Shown here in pieces: positions 17,704 to 26,036 of a DNA stretch of 64,000 bases (position 1 is its first letter; each line of letters starts with the position of its first letter). Made by a program: the position numbers and the translations under genes. The stretch is taken from the NCBI GenBank assembly GCA_965247175.1, contig OZ252006.1, forward strand, positions 1,550,001-1,614,000, written 5' to 3'. The DNA is from JANQMX01 sp965247175 (GTDB lineage: Bacteria > Pseudomonadota > Alphaproteobacteria > Kiloniellales > DSM-21159). The notes beneath the pieces were generated by a model that was not told the origin of the DNA, searched no databases, and worked only from the letters and a program-made list of their open reading frames with translations.

Positions 17704-18675
17704 ATGGCACGCGCACTTGTTGCCAGCCTGACGGAAACGGCCGCGACCCTATCTCTCCGGCAATGGTTGCTTGTGCTCGCAGCCTTGGCGGTGCTCGTCG
17801 CGCTGCCCTTCTTCGTCTATCCGGTGTTCCTGATGAAGGTGATGTGCTTCGCGCTCTTCGCCTGCGCCTTCAATCTGCTGCTCGGCTTCACGGGGCTGCT
17901 CTCCTTCGGCCATGCCGCCTTCTTCGGCTCGGCCTCTTATGTCGCCGCGCACGGGCTCAAGGTCTGGGGCCTGACGCCGGAGATCGCCATCGCTCTTGCG
18001 ACCCTGGTTGCCGCTGCGCTCGGGCTCGTGTTCGGCTTCATTGCCATTCGGCGCCAGGGCATCTACTTCGCGATGATCACCTTGGCCCTGTCTCAGATGG
18101 TCTTCTTCGCTGCCCTGCAGATGCCCTTCACCGGCGGCGAGGACGGCATCCAGGGCCTACCGCGCACCGCCTTCCTCGGCATCTTCGACCTGTCCAGCAA
18201 CCTCGCCTGCTACTTCTTCGTCATGGCGGTCTTCGTCTTCGGCCTCTTCGCCGTCTGGCGCACGGTGCATTCGCCCTTCGGTCAGGTTCTCAAGGCCATT
18301 CGGGAGAACGAGCCGCGCGCCGTCTCGCTCGGCTACCGTGTCGACCACTACAAGCTCACGATCTTCGTCATCTCGGCGGCGCTCTCGGGTCTCGCGGGCG
18401 GCACCAAGGCGCTGGTGGTCCAGGTCGCCAGCCTGACCGACGTGACCTGGCAGATGTCCGGCGAAGTGGTGCTCATGACCCTGCTCGGTGGAATGGGTAC
18501 GGTCTTCGGACCAGCCGTCGGCGCCTTCGTCGTTCTGACACTGCAGAACTACCTCAATGCCTTCGGGTCGTTGGTTACCATCGTCATCGGCGTTATCTTC
18601 GTGATTTGCGTGCTGCTGTTCCGCCGGGGCATCGTCGGGGAGCTGCAAGCACGACTGGGCCGCCGCCCAAGCTGA
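17704..18675 (+). CDS. livM: LivM-type ABC transporter permease
   Basis: A 323-residue permease with about eight to ten membrane helices. Family marks: LLLGFTGLLSFGHAAFFGSASY, GIYFAMITLALSQMVFF, the coupling helix KAIRENEPRAVSLGYRV and MTLLGGMGTVFGPAVGAFV. It pairs with LivH to form the membrane channel. The acyl-CoA synthetase start follows 14 bases later. Confidence 0.92.
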   Translation: MARALVASLTETAATLSLRQWLLVLAALAVLVALPFFVYPVFLMKVMCFALFACAFNLLLGFTGLLSFGHAAFFGSASYVAAHGLKVWGLTPEIAIALATLVAAALGLVFGFIAIRRQGIYFAMITLALSQMVFFAALQMPFTGGEDGIQGLPRTAFLGIFDLSSNLACYFFVMAVFVFGLFAVWRTVHSPFGQVLKAIRENEPRAVSLGYRVDHYKLTIFVISAALSGLAGGTKALVVQVASLTDVTWQMSGEVVLMTLLGGMGTVFGPAVGAFVVLTLQNYLNAFGSLVTIVIGVIFVICVLLFRRGIVGELQARLGRRPS

Positions 18676-18689
18676 CTCGGAAGGACTGG

Positions 18690-20324
18690 ATGACTATGAG
18701 CGCAGGCTCCCCCTACGACAGCGGCCTGGACCGCAACGACGCCAACTTCGTGCCCCTCTCGCCGCTGTCGTTCCTGCGGCGCACGGCTATGGTCTATCCT
18801 GAGCGGACGGCCATCGTTCACGGCACGCTTCGGCAGACCTGGGCGGAGACGTATACGCGCTGCCGCCGCCTGGCCTCGGCGCTCGCCAAGCGCGGCATCG
18901 GGCTGGGCGACACGGTCGCCATCATGGCGCCGAACATCCCGGCGTTCGTCGAGGCCTCCTTCGGCGTGCCGCTGTCAGGCGCCGTGCTCAACTCGCTCAA
19001 CATCCGGCTCGACGCCGATGCCATCGCCTTCATCCTGCAGCACGGCGAAGCCAAGGTATTGCTGACCGACCGGGAGTTCTCCGGCGTCATCAAGGCGGCG
19101 CTGGAGCAGCTGGAGAGCAAGCCGCTGGTCATCGACATCGACGATCCGCTGGCCGAGGGCGGAGAGCTGATCGGCGAGATGACCTACGAGGACTTCCTGG
19201 CCGAGGGCGACCCGGACCATCCCTACCAGCTGCCCAAGGACGAATGGCAGGCCATCGCGCTCAACTACACCTCCGGCACGACAGGCAACCCGAAGGGCGT
19301 CGTCTACTCACACCGGGGCGCCTACCTCAATGCCGTGTGCAACAGCATGACCTGGGCCATGCCGCACTTTCCGGTCTATCTCTGGACCTTGCCGATGTTT
19401 CATTGCAACGGCTGGTGCTTTCCCTGGACCATCACCGCCATGGCCGGAACCCACGTCTGCCTCCGTCGTGTCGAAGCGGGCGCGATCTTCAAGGCCATCG
19501 AGGACCATGGAGTCACCCACCTCTGCGGTGCCCCCATCGTCATGGGTCTGATGATCAACGCACCGGAGGAAACCCGGCCCAAGACCGACCACCGGGTCTC
19601 CATGATGACGGCCGGCGCCGCGCCGCCGGCGGCGGTGATCGGCAAGATGGAGGCCATGGGTTTTGACGTCTGTCACGTCTACGGCCTCACCGAGGTCTAC
19701 GGTCCGGCGGTGGTCTGCGCCTGGAAACCCGAGTGGGATGCACTGCCCGACGAAGAGCAGGCCCGGCTGAAGGCACGACAGGGGGTTCCCTACGAGCTGC
19801 AGGAAGACCTGATCGTCGCCGACCCGGCGACCTGCGAGCCGGTGCCGAGCGATGGCGAGACCATCGGCGAGATCATGATGCGCGGCAATATCGTCATGAA
19901 GGGCTATCTCAAGAACCCGGCGACCACCGAGAAGAGCTTCGCCGGCGGCTGGTTCCACACCGGCGATCTCGCGGTCATGCACCCCGACGGCTATGCCGAG
20001 ATCAAAGACCGCTCAAAGGACATCATCATCTCGGGCGGCGAGAACATCTCATCGATCGAAGTCGAGGACGTGCTCTACAAGCACCCCGCCGTTCAGGCCG
20101 CCGCCGTGGTCGCCAAACCGGACGACAAGTGGGGTGAGACGCCCTGCGCTTTCATCGAGCTCAAGCCCGGCGAGACAGTGGAGCCGGAGGAGATCATCGC
20201 CTTCTGCCGCGAGCATCTGGCCCACTTCAAGTGCCCCCGCGCCGTTGTCTTCTCGGAGATTCCCAAGACCTCCACCGGCAAGATTCAGAAGTTCGTCCTG
20301 CGCGATCAGGCCCGCGCGCTTTAG
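18690..20324 (+). CDS. AMP-forming acyl-CoA synthetase
   Basis: A 544-residue ANL-superfamily ligase that activates a carboxylic acid to the acyl-adenylate and then the CoA thioester. Seen: P-loop YTSGTTGNPKGVVYSHRGA, FHCNGWCFPWT, YGLTEVYGP, GWFHTGDLAVMHPDGY, DRSKDIIISGGENISS and the catalytic Lys in STGKIQKFVL. It resembles the plant AAE1/medium-chain acyl-activating branch. ATG at 18690 has GGAAGGA five bases upstream; the much longer frame only shadows livM. As last gene of the Liv operon it probably activates the imported carboxylate. Confidence 0.92.
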   Translation: MTMSAGSPYDSGLDRNDANFVPLSPLSFLRRTAMVYPERTAIVHGTLRQTWAETYTRCRRLASALAKRGIGLGDTVAIMAPNIPAFVEASFGVPLSGAVLNSLNIRLDADAIAFILQHGEAKVLLTDREFSGVIKAALEQLESKPLVIDIDDPLAEGGELIGEMTYEDFLAEGDPDHPYQLPKDEWQAIALNYTSGTTGNPKGVVYSHRGAYLNAVCNSMTWAMPHFPVYLWTLPMFHCNGWCFPWTITAMAGTHVCLRRVEAGAIFKAIEDHGVTHLCGAPIVMGLMINAPEETRPKTDHRVSMMTAGAAPPAAVIGKMEAMGFDVCHVYGLTEVYGPAVVCAWKPEWDALPDEEQARLKARQGVPYELQEDLIVADPATCEPVPSDGETIGEIMMRGNIVMKGYLKNPATTEKSFAGGWFHTGDLAVMHPDGYAEIKDRSKDIIISGGENISSIEVEDVLYKHPAVQAAAVVAKPDDKWGETPCAFIELKPGETVEPEEIIAFCREHLAHFKCPRAVVFSEIPKTSTGKIQKFVLRDQARAL

Positions 20325-20336
20325 AACCCCCCTTGG

Positions 20337-21011
20337 CTAAGCTCCGGAGCCCGACTGCGGCTTCCGGCGCTGAACGAGGTTGAAGCTGATGCTGATGCGC
20401 ACGCCGGCGTCGCCTTCGGATTCGCTCAGGTTGGGCTCGACCTCGTGGGACAGCCAGGCGGGGAAGAGGATGAGGCGCCCTTCAACCGGCTCGAAGTAGA
20501 CCTCGGTCCAGTTGTGCGCCTGCAGGCGCCCCTCCGCGTGAATGCGCGGCCTGAGCATCTGCGCCTGCACCCGCGGGTCGGTGAAGTAGATACGGCCCGA
20601 GTTTTCCGGCGCCTGGATGTAGTAGACCCCGCTCCAGATCACGCCCGGGTGGATGTGGGTGCGATTGAAGGCATGCCGCGGGCTGACGTTGGCCCACATG
20701 TTGTCGATCCCGGGCACGAAGTTCGGATCGTAGGCCTGGTCCTGATAGACTCCGCCGGCGGCCTCCAGCACCTGGTTCGACAACTCGGCGAACTCATCGC
20801 GCCGGTTGAGATCGTCCTGGCTGTGCCAGGCGCCGACCTGCTTGACGTTGGAGCGATGCAGCCCGTCCGCATCCTGCTCGCGCATGGCGTAGATCGCCTG
20901 CTTCAGCGCCTGGTTCAACTCCGCGCCGCCGGGCACGTCCATGAAATAGATGTACGTCGGAAAGTAGGCTTCCCGTTTCAGAAGATCGCTCACGCCTGCC
21001 CCTTCGGCCAT
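20337..21011 (-). CDS. Putative 2OG-Fe(II) oxygenase (TIGR02466-like)
   Basis: A 224-residue protein with a double-stranded beta-helix oxygenase pattern: iron-binding His region THIHPGVIWSGVYYIQAP, a distal His in PAWLSHEVEPN, and the 2-oxoglutarate Arg in VRISISFNLVQRR. I recognise it as the TIGR02466 family of uncharacterised 2OG-Fe(II) oxygenases. It lies 33 bases after the HlyD gene on the same strand and is the last gene of the LEPR-XLL series, convergent with the acyl-CoA synthetase. A role in hydroxylating the exported giant protein is inferred from position only; an unrelated metabolic role remains open. ATG at 21011; a start at MSDL-like codons downstream is possible. Confidence 0.8.
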   Translation of the reverse strand: MAEGAGVSDLLKREAYFPTYIYFMDVPGGAELNQALKQAIYAMREQDADGLHRSNVKQVGAWHSQDDLNRRDEFAELSNQVLEAAGGVYQDQAYDPNFVPGIDNMWANVSPRHAFNRTHIHPGVIWSGVYYIQAPENSGRIYFTDPRVQAQMLRPRIHAEGRLQAHNWTEVYFEPVEGRLILFPAWLSHEVEPNLSESEGDAGVRISISFNLVQRRKPQSGSGA

Positions 21012-21044
21012 CCCTGCCTCGGCTTCTTGCCCGATCGCCGCACC

Positions 21045-21914
21045 TCAGTCGAGGGCGGCCGCGTCCTGCAGGAACAGCACGCTGCAGCGAATGCCGGCCG
21101 GCAGGGCTTCGTCGCTGTTGTCCAGCTTGAGGCGCACCCCGAAGGTGCCGCTTGCCGCATCGAAGACGCGATCGACCACCGAAACGACGGCCTCGTAGCG
21201 ACCGCCGATCGGCTGCACCGGCTCGACGATCGCCTTCTGATTCAGGGTGATCTCGCCGTAGCGGCGCACGGGCACGAAGACTTCCACGTTGAGCTCGTCG
21301 ATGCGCGCGAGGCTGAGCAGCGGCGCCTGCTCGTGGATGTACTCCCCCGCCGCCTTGCTGACCTCGGTGACGATGCCGTCGATCGGGCTGCGGATGGTGC
21401 GGCGCTCCAAGTTCGCCTCGGCCAGCGCTAGCTCTACCTTCGCGACCTTGCGGCGGAGCGTGGCGGACTCCACGTCGAGCGCGGAGATCTCCTCTTCCAC
21501 CATGGCCTCGTCGCGCGCCTGGTCGGAGACGATGCGTCGTTGAAAGAGCTTCTCGGCGCGCTCCGCCTCCTCCCGCAGGTAGGCCCGGCGCGCCTCACGG
21601 GAGCGCACGTCCACGTCTTGTTCCGCCTCGATACGGGCCAAGTCGACGGCCAGCGTCTCCAGGCTGGACTCCAGGCGCGCCAGGACCTGGCCCTTGATGA
21701 CGTGGTCGCCACGCGTGACCTGAATCTCCTCGAGGATGCCTTCGTCGGCGCTGCCGATCTGGGCGATGGTCGTCGGCTCGATCGTGCAGTCGAGGGCCTG
21801 CTGTTGCTCATCGAGCGACTGCGCGCCGCCCGGAGACGAGAGTGTCAGCCAGAGCGGCAACAGCGCCAAGCCGGCAACGCCAAGCCGGAGAGAGGTTTTC
21901 TTGCTCATGATCAT
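21045..21914 (-). CDS. HlyD-family periplasmic adaptor
   Basis: A 289-residue membrane-fusion protein. An N-terminal signal or anchor segment (LRLGVAGLALLPLWLTLSS), a lipoyl-type half (EEIQVTRGDHVIKGQVLARL), a long helical hairpin (roughly residues 70-160, SREARRAYLREEAERAEKLF) and the second lipoyl half RRTIRSPIDGIVTEV followed by a beta-barrel domain. The ATG at 21914 overlaps the SecA-like stop (ATGA); a second ATG at 21908 is equally possible. One of three HlyD-type adaptors in this operon; there is no RND or ABC pump beside it. Confidence 0.9.
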   Translation of the reverse strand: MIMSKKTSLRLGVAGLALLPLWLTLSSPGGAQSLDEQQQALDCTIEPTTIAQIGSADEGILEEIQVTRGDHVIKGQVLARLESSLETLAVDLARIEAEQDVDVRSREARRAYLREEAERAEKLFQRRIVSDQARDEAMVEEEISALDVESATLRRKVAKVELALAEANLERRTIRSPIDGIVTEVSKAAGEYIHEQAPLLSLARIDELNVEVFVPVRRYGEITLNQKAIVEPVQPIGGRYEAVVSVVDRVFDAASGTFGVRLKLDNSDEALPAGIRCSVLFLQDAAALD

Positions 21915-23875
21915 TCAGACCGTCCGGTGAAGGCGAGAGTGGTGCCCAGGCGCTCGTCCCAGGCCAGCAGCTCCCGGCGCATGCGGGCATAGCGCCGCTC
22001 CATGGTGCGCTGCGCGTTGTCGAAGAGCTGCTTGCCGAGCCAAGGGGCGAGCGGTGAGCCACTCAGGCGCATGCCGGACTCGGCGATCAGCGGATCTTCC
22101 AGCGAGAGCGCGATCTCGATATGCCCCGGCTCGCCCTGCCGGCCGCAGCGCCCGAAGAGCTGCCGATCGATACGCGCCGAGTCGTGCCGTTCCGACATGA
22201 TGATATGCAGCCCGCCGCGCTCGGCGACGCCCGGCCCGAGCCGAATGTCGACCCCGCGCCCGGCCATGTTGGTGGCCACCGTCACGCGGCCTGGCTGCCC
22301 GGCCTCGGCGATGATCTCGGCCTCGTGCGCGTCCTGCGCTGCGCTAAGGACGCGGTGGGCGATACCGGCCTCTTCTAGATAGCGGCTTGCTTCCTCCGAG
22401 GCGGCCACCGAGCGGGTGCCGATCAGGACGGGCACCTTGGCTTCGGACAGAGCCTTGCTGCGCACGACGATGTGGCGCCACTTCTCATCCATGCTATCGA
22501 AAATGCGGACGGGCGCATAGACCCGTGCCATGGGCCGGTTGGTTTCGATGGACGCCACGGGAAGGCGATAGACGCTCCAGAGCTCGCGCCGGGCTTCCCG
22601 CGCCGTGCCGGTCATGCCGGCCAGCCGGCGATAGCGGCGAAAGAAACGCTGATAGGTCATGCGAGCCAAGGGGACGCTCTGCCCCGTCACCGTGCAGCCC
22701 TCCTTGCTCTCGATCATCTGATGCAGCCCCTCGCCCCAGGCGCGATCGGGCATTACGCGCCCGGTGTATTCGTCGATGATCGCGATCTTATCATCGCGCA
22801 CCAGATAGTGCTCGTCGCGATGAAAAAGGTGCAGCGCGGCCAGGGCGTTGCGCGCCATCTCCTCGCGATAGAGGCTGCCGCGCCAAGGACCACCCAGCGC
22901 CTCGCCGGCTTCGCTCAAGGCGGCCTCACCCGTTTCGGTCAGCTCGATCTGCCGCTTGTCCCGCCGAATGGTGAACTCGCGGCCCAGATCGAAGGGGGCG
23001 ACCATGCGCAAGACCTCCTCGGCGCGCCGGCGCTCGCTCTCCGGATCGCTCTTGCCGGAGATGATCAGCGGCGTGCGCGCCTCATCGATCAGCACGCTGT
23101 CCGCCTCGTCGATGATGGCGAAGTGCAGGCCGCGCATCACCGGTTGCGAAGCCGGCGTCGCCGTCTCATGCAGGCGGGCAAGCTTGCCGCGCAGATTGCT
23201 GTTGCGGAAGCCGAGCGCGATGCGGTCGCGCAGATAGTCGAAGGCCGCTTCCTTGTTGGTGCAATAGACGATGTCGGCGCGATAGGCTTCACGCCGCTCG
23301 GCATGGTCCATGCCGCCGACCACCACCGCCACGCGCAGACCCAAGGCCTGGTAGATCGGCGCCATCAAGGTCTTGTCGCGCTGGGCCAGATAGTCGTTGA
23401 CGGTGACCACGTGCACCGGGATACGGGCCAGCGCGGCCGTTGCCGCCGCCAGGGTCGCGGTCAAGGTCTTGCCCTCGCCTGTCTCCAGCTCGGCGATCAT
23501 GCCTTGCAGCAGGGCATAACCGCCCTTGATCTGCACGTCGTAGTGAAAGAGGCCGGTGTTGCGCCGCGCGACTTCTCGGACGGCGGCGAAAGCAGCCGCC
23601 ACGGTCTCATCGCGGAAGCCGCCCCGAATGAGCTGCCGCCGCAGGTCCTCAATGAAGCCCCGCAGGACCGGCTCCCCCATGCCCTCCAACTCCTCGCGCC
23701 GGGCGTTGACCTTGCCGACGAAACGATGAACCCGGGTGCGCCGCCAAGGCGCGGCAAGCCCTTTCCCGAGCCCGACCAGCGCGCCCGCCGTCCTGCGTTC
23801 CCAATTCGACGGACGGTCCGGCCTCTCGGGATAGAGGCTGTGTCTCGGCAGCGTCAGTTGCGAGGAAGCGGCCAT
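21911..23875 (-). CDS. Short SecA-like ATPase, predicted dedicated export motor
   Basis: A 654-residue SecA paralogue against about 900 for housekeeping SecA. Preserved: N-terminal MRHFDVQL-like GLFHYDVQIKGG, Walker A TGEGKT (133-137), VTVNDYLAQRD, DEAD box IIDEADSVLIDEARTPLI (256-259), GYTGR-like EYTGRVMPDR, MTGTA, ATNMAGRGVDIRLGPGV (534-550) and ERHDSARIDRQLFGRCGRQG. The chain stops shortly after, so most of the helical scaffold/wing region and the C-terminal zinc and SecB-binding motif are absent. The ATG at 23875 follows the stop of the M50-HlyD gene by four bases. Position inside the LEPR-XLL operon points to a specialised substrate. Confidence 0.92.
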   Translation of the reverse strand: MAASSQLTLPRHSLYPERPDRPSNWERRTAGALVGLGKGLAAPWRRTRVHRFVGKVNARREELEGMGEPVLRGFIEDLRRQLIRGGFRDETVAAAFAAVREVARRNTGLFHYDVQIKGGYALLQGMIAELETGEGKTLTATLAAATAALARIPVHVVTVNDYLAQRDKTLMAPIYQALGLRVAVVVGGMDHAERREAYRADIVYCTNKEAAFDYLRDRIALGFRNSNLRGKLARLHETATPASQPVMRGLHFAIIDEADSVLIDEARTPLIISGKSDPESERRRAEEVLRMVAPFDLGREFTIRRDKRQIELTETGEAALSEAGEALGGPWRGSLYREEMARNALAALHLFHRDEHYLVRDDKIAIIDEYTGRVMPDRAWGEGLHQMIESKEGCTVTGQSVPLARMTYQRFFRRYRRLAGMTGTAREARRELWSVYRLPVASIETNRPMARVYAPVRIFDSMDEKWRHIVVRSKALSEAKVPVLIGTRSVAASEEASRYLEEAGIAHRVLSAAQDAHEAEIIAEAGQPGRVTVATNMAGRGVDIRLGPGVAERGGLHIIMSERHDSARIDRQLFGRCGRQGEPGHIEIALSLEDPLIAESGMRLSGSPLAPWLGKQLFDNAQRTMERRYARMRRELLAWDERLGTTLAFTGRSE

Positions 23876-23879
23876 GGCG

Positions 23880-26027
23880 TCACAGGCTGAAGCGGCTGAG
23901 GAAGAGCTGCCGGAGTTGGCGGTAGAGCTGATAGGCCAGCGGGCGCTCACCGTGGTCGAAGCGCACGAAGACGCGGGCCCCGACGCCGGTGGCGGCGATG
24001 GGTTCGGCAAGCCTGAGGTCGAGCTGGTAGAGCAGCTCAAGCGCGGTCTGCCCGCTGGGATCGCTCGGGTCGACGGAGATCTGGCCGCCGCCCTCGGTGG
24101 CGAAGGCGGGGCTGGGCAGCTGATCGGTGACGAAGGGCATCTCCCGGATGACCTCGGCCGGCAAGACCTGGGAGAAGCGGTCGGCGAATCGAACGCGCAC
24201 CTCGCCGGTTTGCTCGCGCACCAAGTCGATGGCGCTTTGCGGGACGACCACCCGCACCAGCGGGTCGGCGAGGTTGGCGACATAGCCGACCGACTCGCCT
24301 TTCTGCAGATAGAGCCCCTCCAGGTCCGTGGCTGTCCCGGTCAAGAAGCGCCCACCGGCGGGGCTGCGAACCGTCATCTGCTCGGCGCGGGCGAGATTGA
24401 GTGCCAGCTCGGCTTCCGAGTGCTTGATTCGCTCGGCCACCACTCGCGCCTCGGCCAGGTCGACGACCCGCAGCGCGTCGTAGCGCAGGCGCAGCTCGGC
24501 AAGCTCCGCCTCGACGACGCGAACGCGCGCCGGGAGCAGCGGGTCGCGGAGCTGCAAGAGCGGCTGTCCTTGCGCCACCACGCTGCCGGGCGTCGCCAGG
24601 ATTTCGGTGACCACGCCGTCGGCACTCGCGTTCACCAGGGTCTCCTCCTCGGCCCAGACCACGCCCTCCGAGACCGTGCCGAAGGGAATGGGCACCACGG
24701 CAACCAGAGCCGCCACGATGATCCCCAGAACGCCGGTGACGGCGAAGGCGCGCGGCCGCTGCTCGCGCAGAACCGGGCTGGTGAAGAGAAAGCTGCAGGA
24801 CTTCAGCAAAGGCCAGACGAACATCATCATACCGGCCCAGATGCCGAGAATGACGCCCACGACGAAGAACTCCGAAGCGACGAAGACGATGATGGTGAAG
24901 GTGATGAAGAGGCGGTAGCAGAAGGCCGCGATGGCGTAGAAGAAGAACCAGCCCGCTTCGCCCGGCGCGGTCACCGGAGAGATGGCATTGTCGACGCCGA
25001 AGAGATAGCGCTGGATGAGATAGCCGATGTAGCGGTTGGAGCGCGGCCCCAGATTCGGGATCTCGATCAGGTCGGCCAGCACATAGTAACCGTCGAAGCG
25101 CAGCAGCGGATTGCCGTTGAACAGCAGGGTCGAGACGCCGCCAATCAGCATGACGTTGAAGGCGAAGGCCCTAAGCAGGCCATCCTCCAGATTGAGCCAG
25201 AGGAACAGGGCCAAAGCGGCGAGCAGCAGCTCGACCAACATGCCGGCGGCGCCGACCAAGGCACGGTGCCACTTGCTGGGGAAGGAAGAAACCGAGGTGG
25301 CGTCCACGTAAGGCACCGGCATGAAGACGAGGAACATTACCCCCATCTCGTGCACCTCGCCGCCGCCGACCTTGGCGGCGTAGCCGTGGCCCAGCTCGTG
25401 CAGCGCCTTGACGAAGGGATAGGTGATCGCCAGCAACAGCAGACTTTCGGTCGCCAGCACACGGTCGGCGATATTGTCGGTCAGCGCCGGCCAATGCATG
25501 ACGGCAAGCACGGTTGCCGAACCGGTGATCGCCAGGAAGAGCAACAGACCGAACCAAGAAAAGAAGGGGCGAACAAAGGGCAGCGTGACCGTGAGGAAAC
25601 GGTCCGGGTCGATCAACGGCAGGCGCATGGCCAGCGGATTCATAAACCTCTGCAGCAGCTTGCGGCGCTGCTGCTTGTCGGCCCGCGCCGCCATCTCTTG
25701 CAGATCGGGGCTGCTGTCGCCCTGTAGAATGTCGGCGTGATGCAGCTGGGCGAGGAGCCGGATGACCTCGTCTTGGGTCAGGTTGTCATCGCCCAAGCGG
25801 TCGCTGGCCAGCTCCCAGATCTCCTCCACCGTGCGCCGACCGTCCATCAAGCTGATCAGCAAGTGCGCCTCGGGCGTGAAGCGGTGATGCCGGCCGGACG
25901 CCCGGTCGCGCACCACATACCAGCGCTGGCCGCGGAAGCTGTGACGATGGATGCGCGCATGGGGCCGCAGGGCAGGCCGGAGCTGAGCCACCCGGTACCA
26001 AGAGGAGCTACGCAAGCTCATCGACAT
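23880..26027 (-). CDS. PqqD-like / M50 metalloprotease-like / HlyD fusion membrane protein
   Basis: A 715-residue three-part protein. Residues ~27-105 form a PqqD-like winged-helix region (WYVVRDRASGRHHRFTPEAH, LISLMDGRRTVEEIWELA). Residues ~150-440 are a polytopic M50/site-2-protease-like core with HELGH at 210-214 and the metal-ligand motif NPLLRFDGYY at 306-315. From about 445 a periplasmic HlyD-type adaptor follows (VNASADGVVTEILATPGSVV, VRSPAGGRFLTGTATDLEGL). ATG at 26027 has AAAGG upstream. Neighbours are SecA-like and HlyD proteins with no ABC exporter, so this is the best candidate for the inner-membrane hub of the export system. Whether it cleaves peptide is unknown; both zinc motifs look intact. 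Confidence 0.88.
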   Translation of the reverse strand: MSMSLRSSSWYRVAQLRPALRPHARIHRHSFRGQRWYVVRDRASGRHHRFTPEAHLLISLMDGRRTVEEIWELASDRLGDDNLTQDEVIRLLAQLHHADILQGDSSPDLQEMAARADKQQRRKLLQRFMNPLAMRLPLIDPDRFLTVTLPFVRPFFSWFGLLLFLAITGSATVLAVMHWPALTDNIADRVLATESLLLLAITYPFVKALHELGHGYAAKVGGGEVHEMGVMFLVFMPVPYVDATSVSSFPSKWHRALVGAAGMLVELLLAALALFLWLNLEDGLLRAFAFNVMLIGGVSTLLFNGNPLLRFDGYYVLADLIEIPNLGPRSNRYIGYLIQRYLFGVDNAISPVTAPGEAGWFFFYAIAAFCYRLFITFTIIVFVASEFFVVGVILGIWAGMMMFVWPLLKSCSFLFTSPVLREQRPRAFAVTGVLGIIVAALVAVVPIPFGTVSEGVVWAEEETLVNASADGVVTEILATPGSVVAQGQPLLQLRDPLLPARVRVVEAELAELRLRYDALRVVDLAEARVVAERIKHSEAELALNLARAEQMTVRSPAGGRFLTGTATDLEGLYLQKGESVGYVANLADPLVRVVVPQSAIDLVREQTGEVRVRFADRFSQVLPAEVIREMPFVTDQLPSPAFATEGGGQISVDPSDPSGQTALELLYQLDLRLAEPIAATGVGARVFVRFDHGERPLAYQLYRQLRQLFLSRFSL

Positions 26028-26036
26028 AGCGAGCCT

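Noticed and set aside
17763..18689. N-terminal extension of the acyl-CoA synthetase reading frame across livM
   Set aside because: The frame is open by chance; livM in the other frame has clear permease motifs and the synthetase has its own ATG with GGAAGGA.
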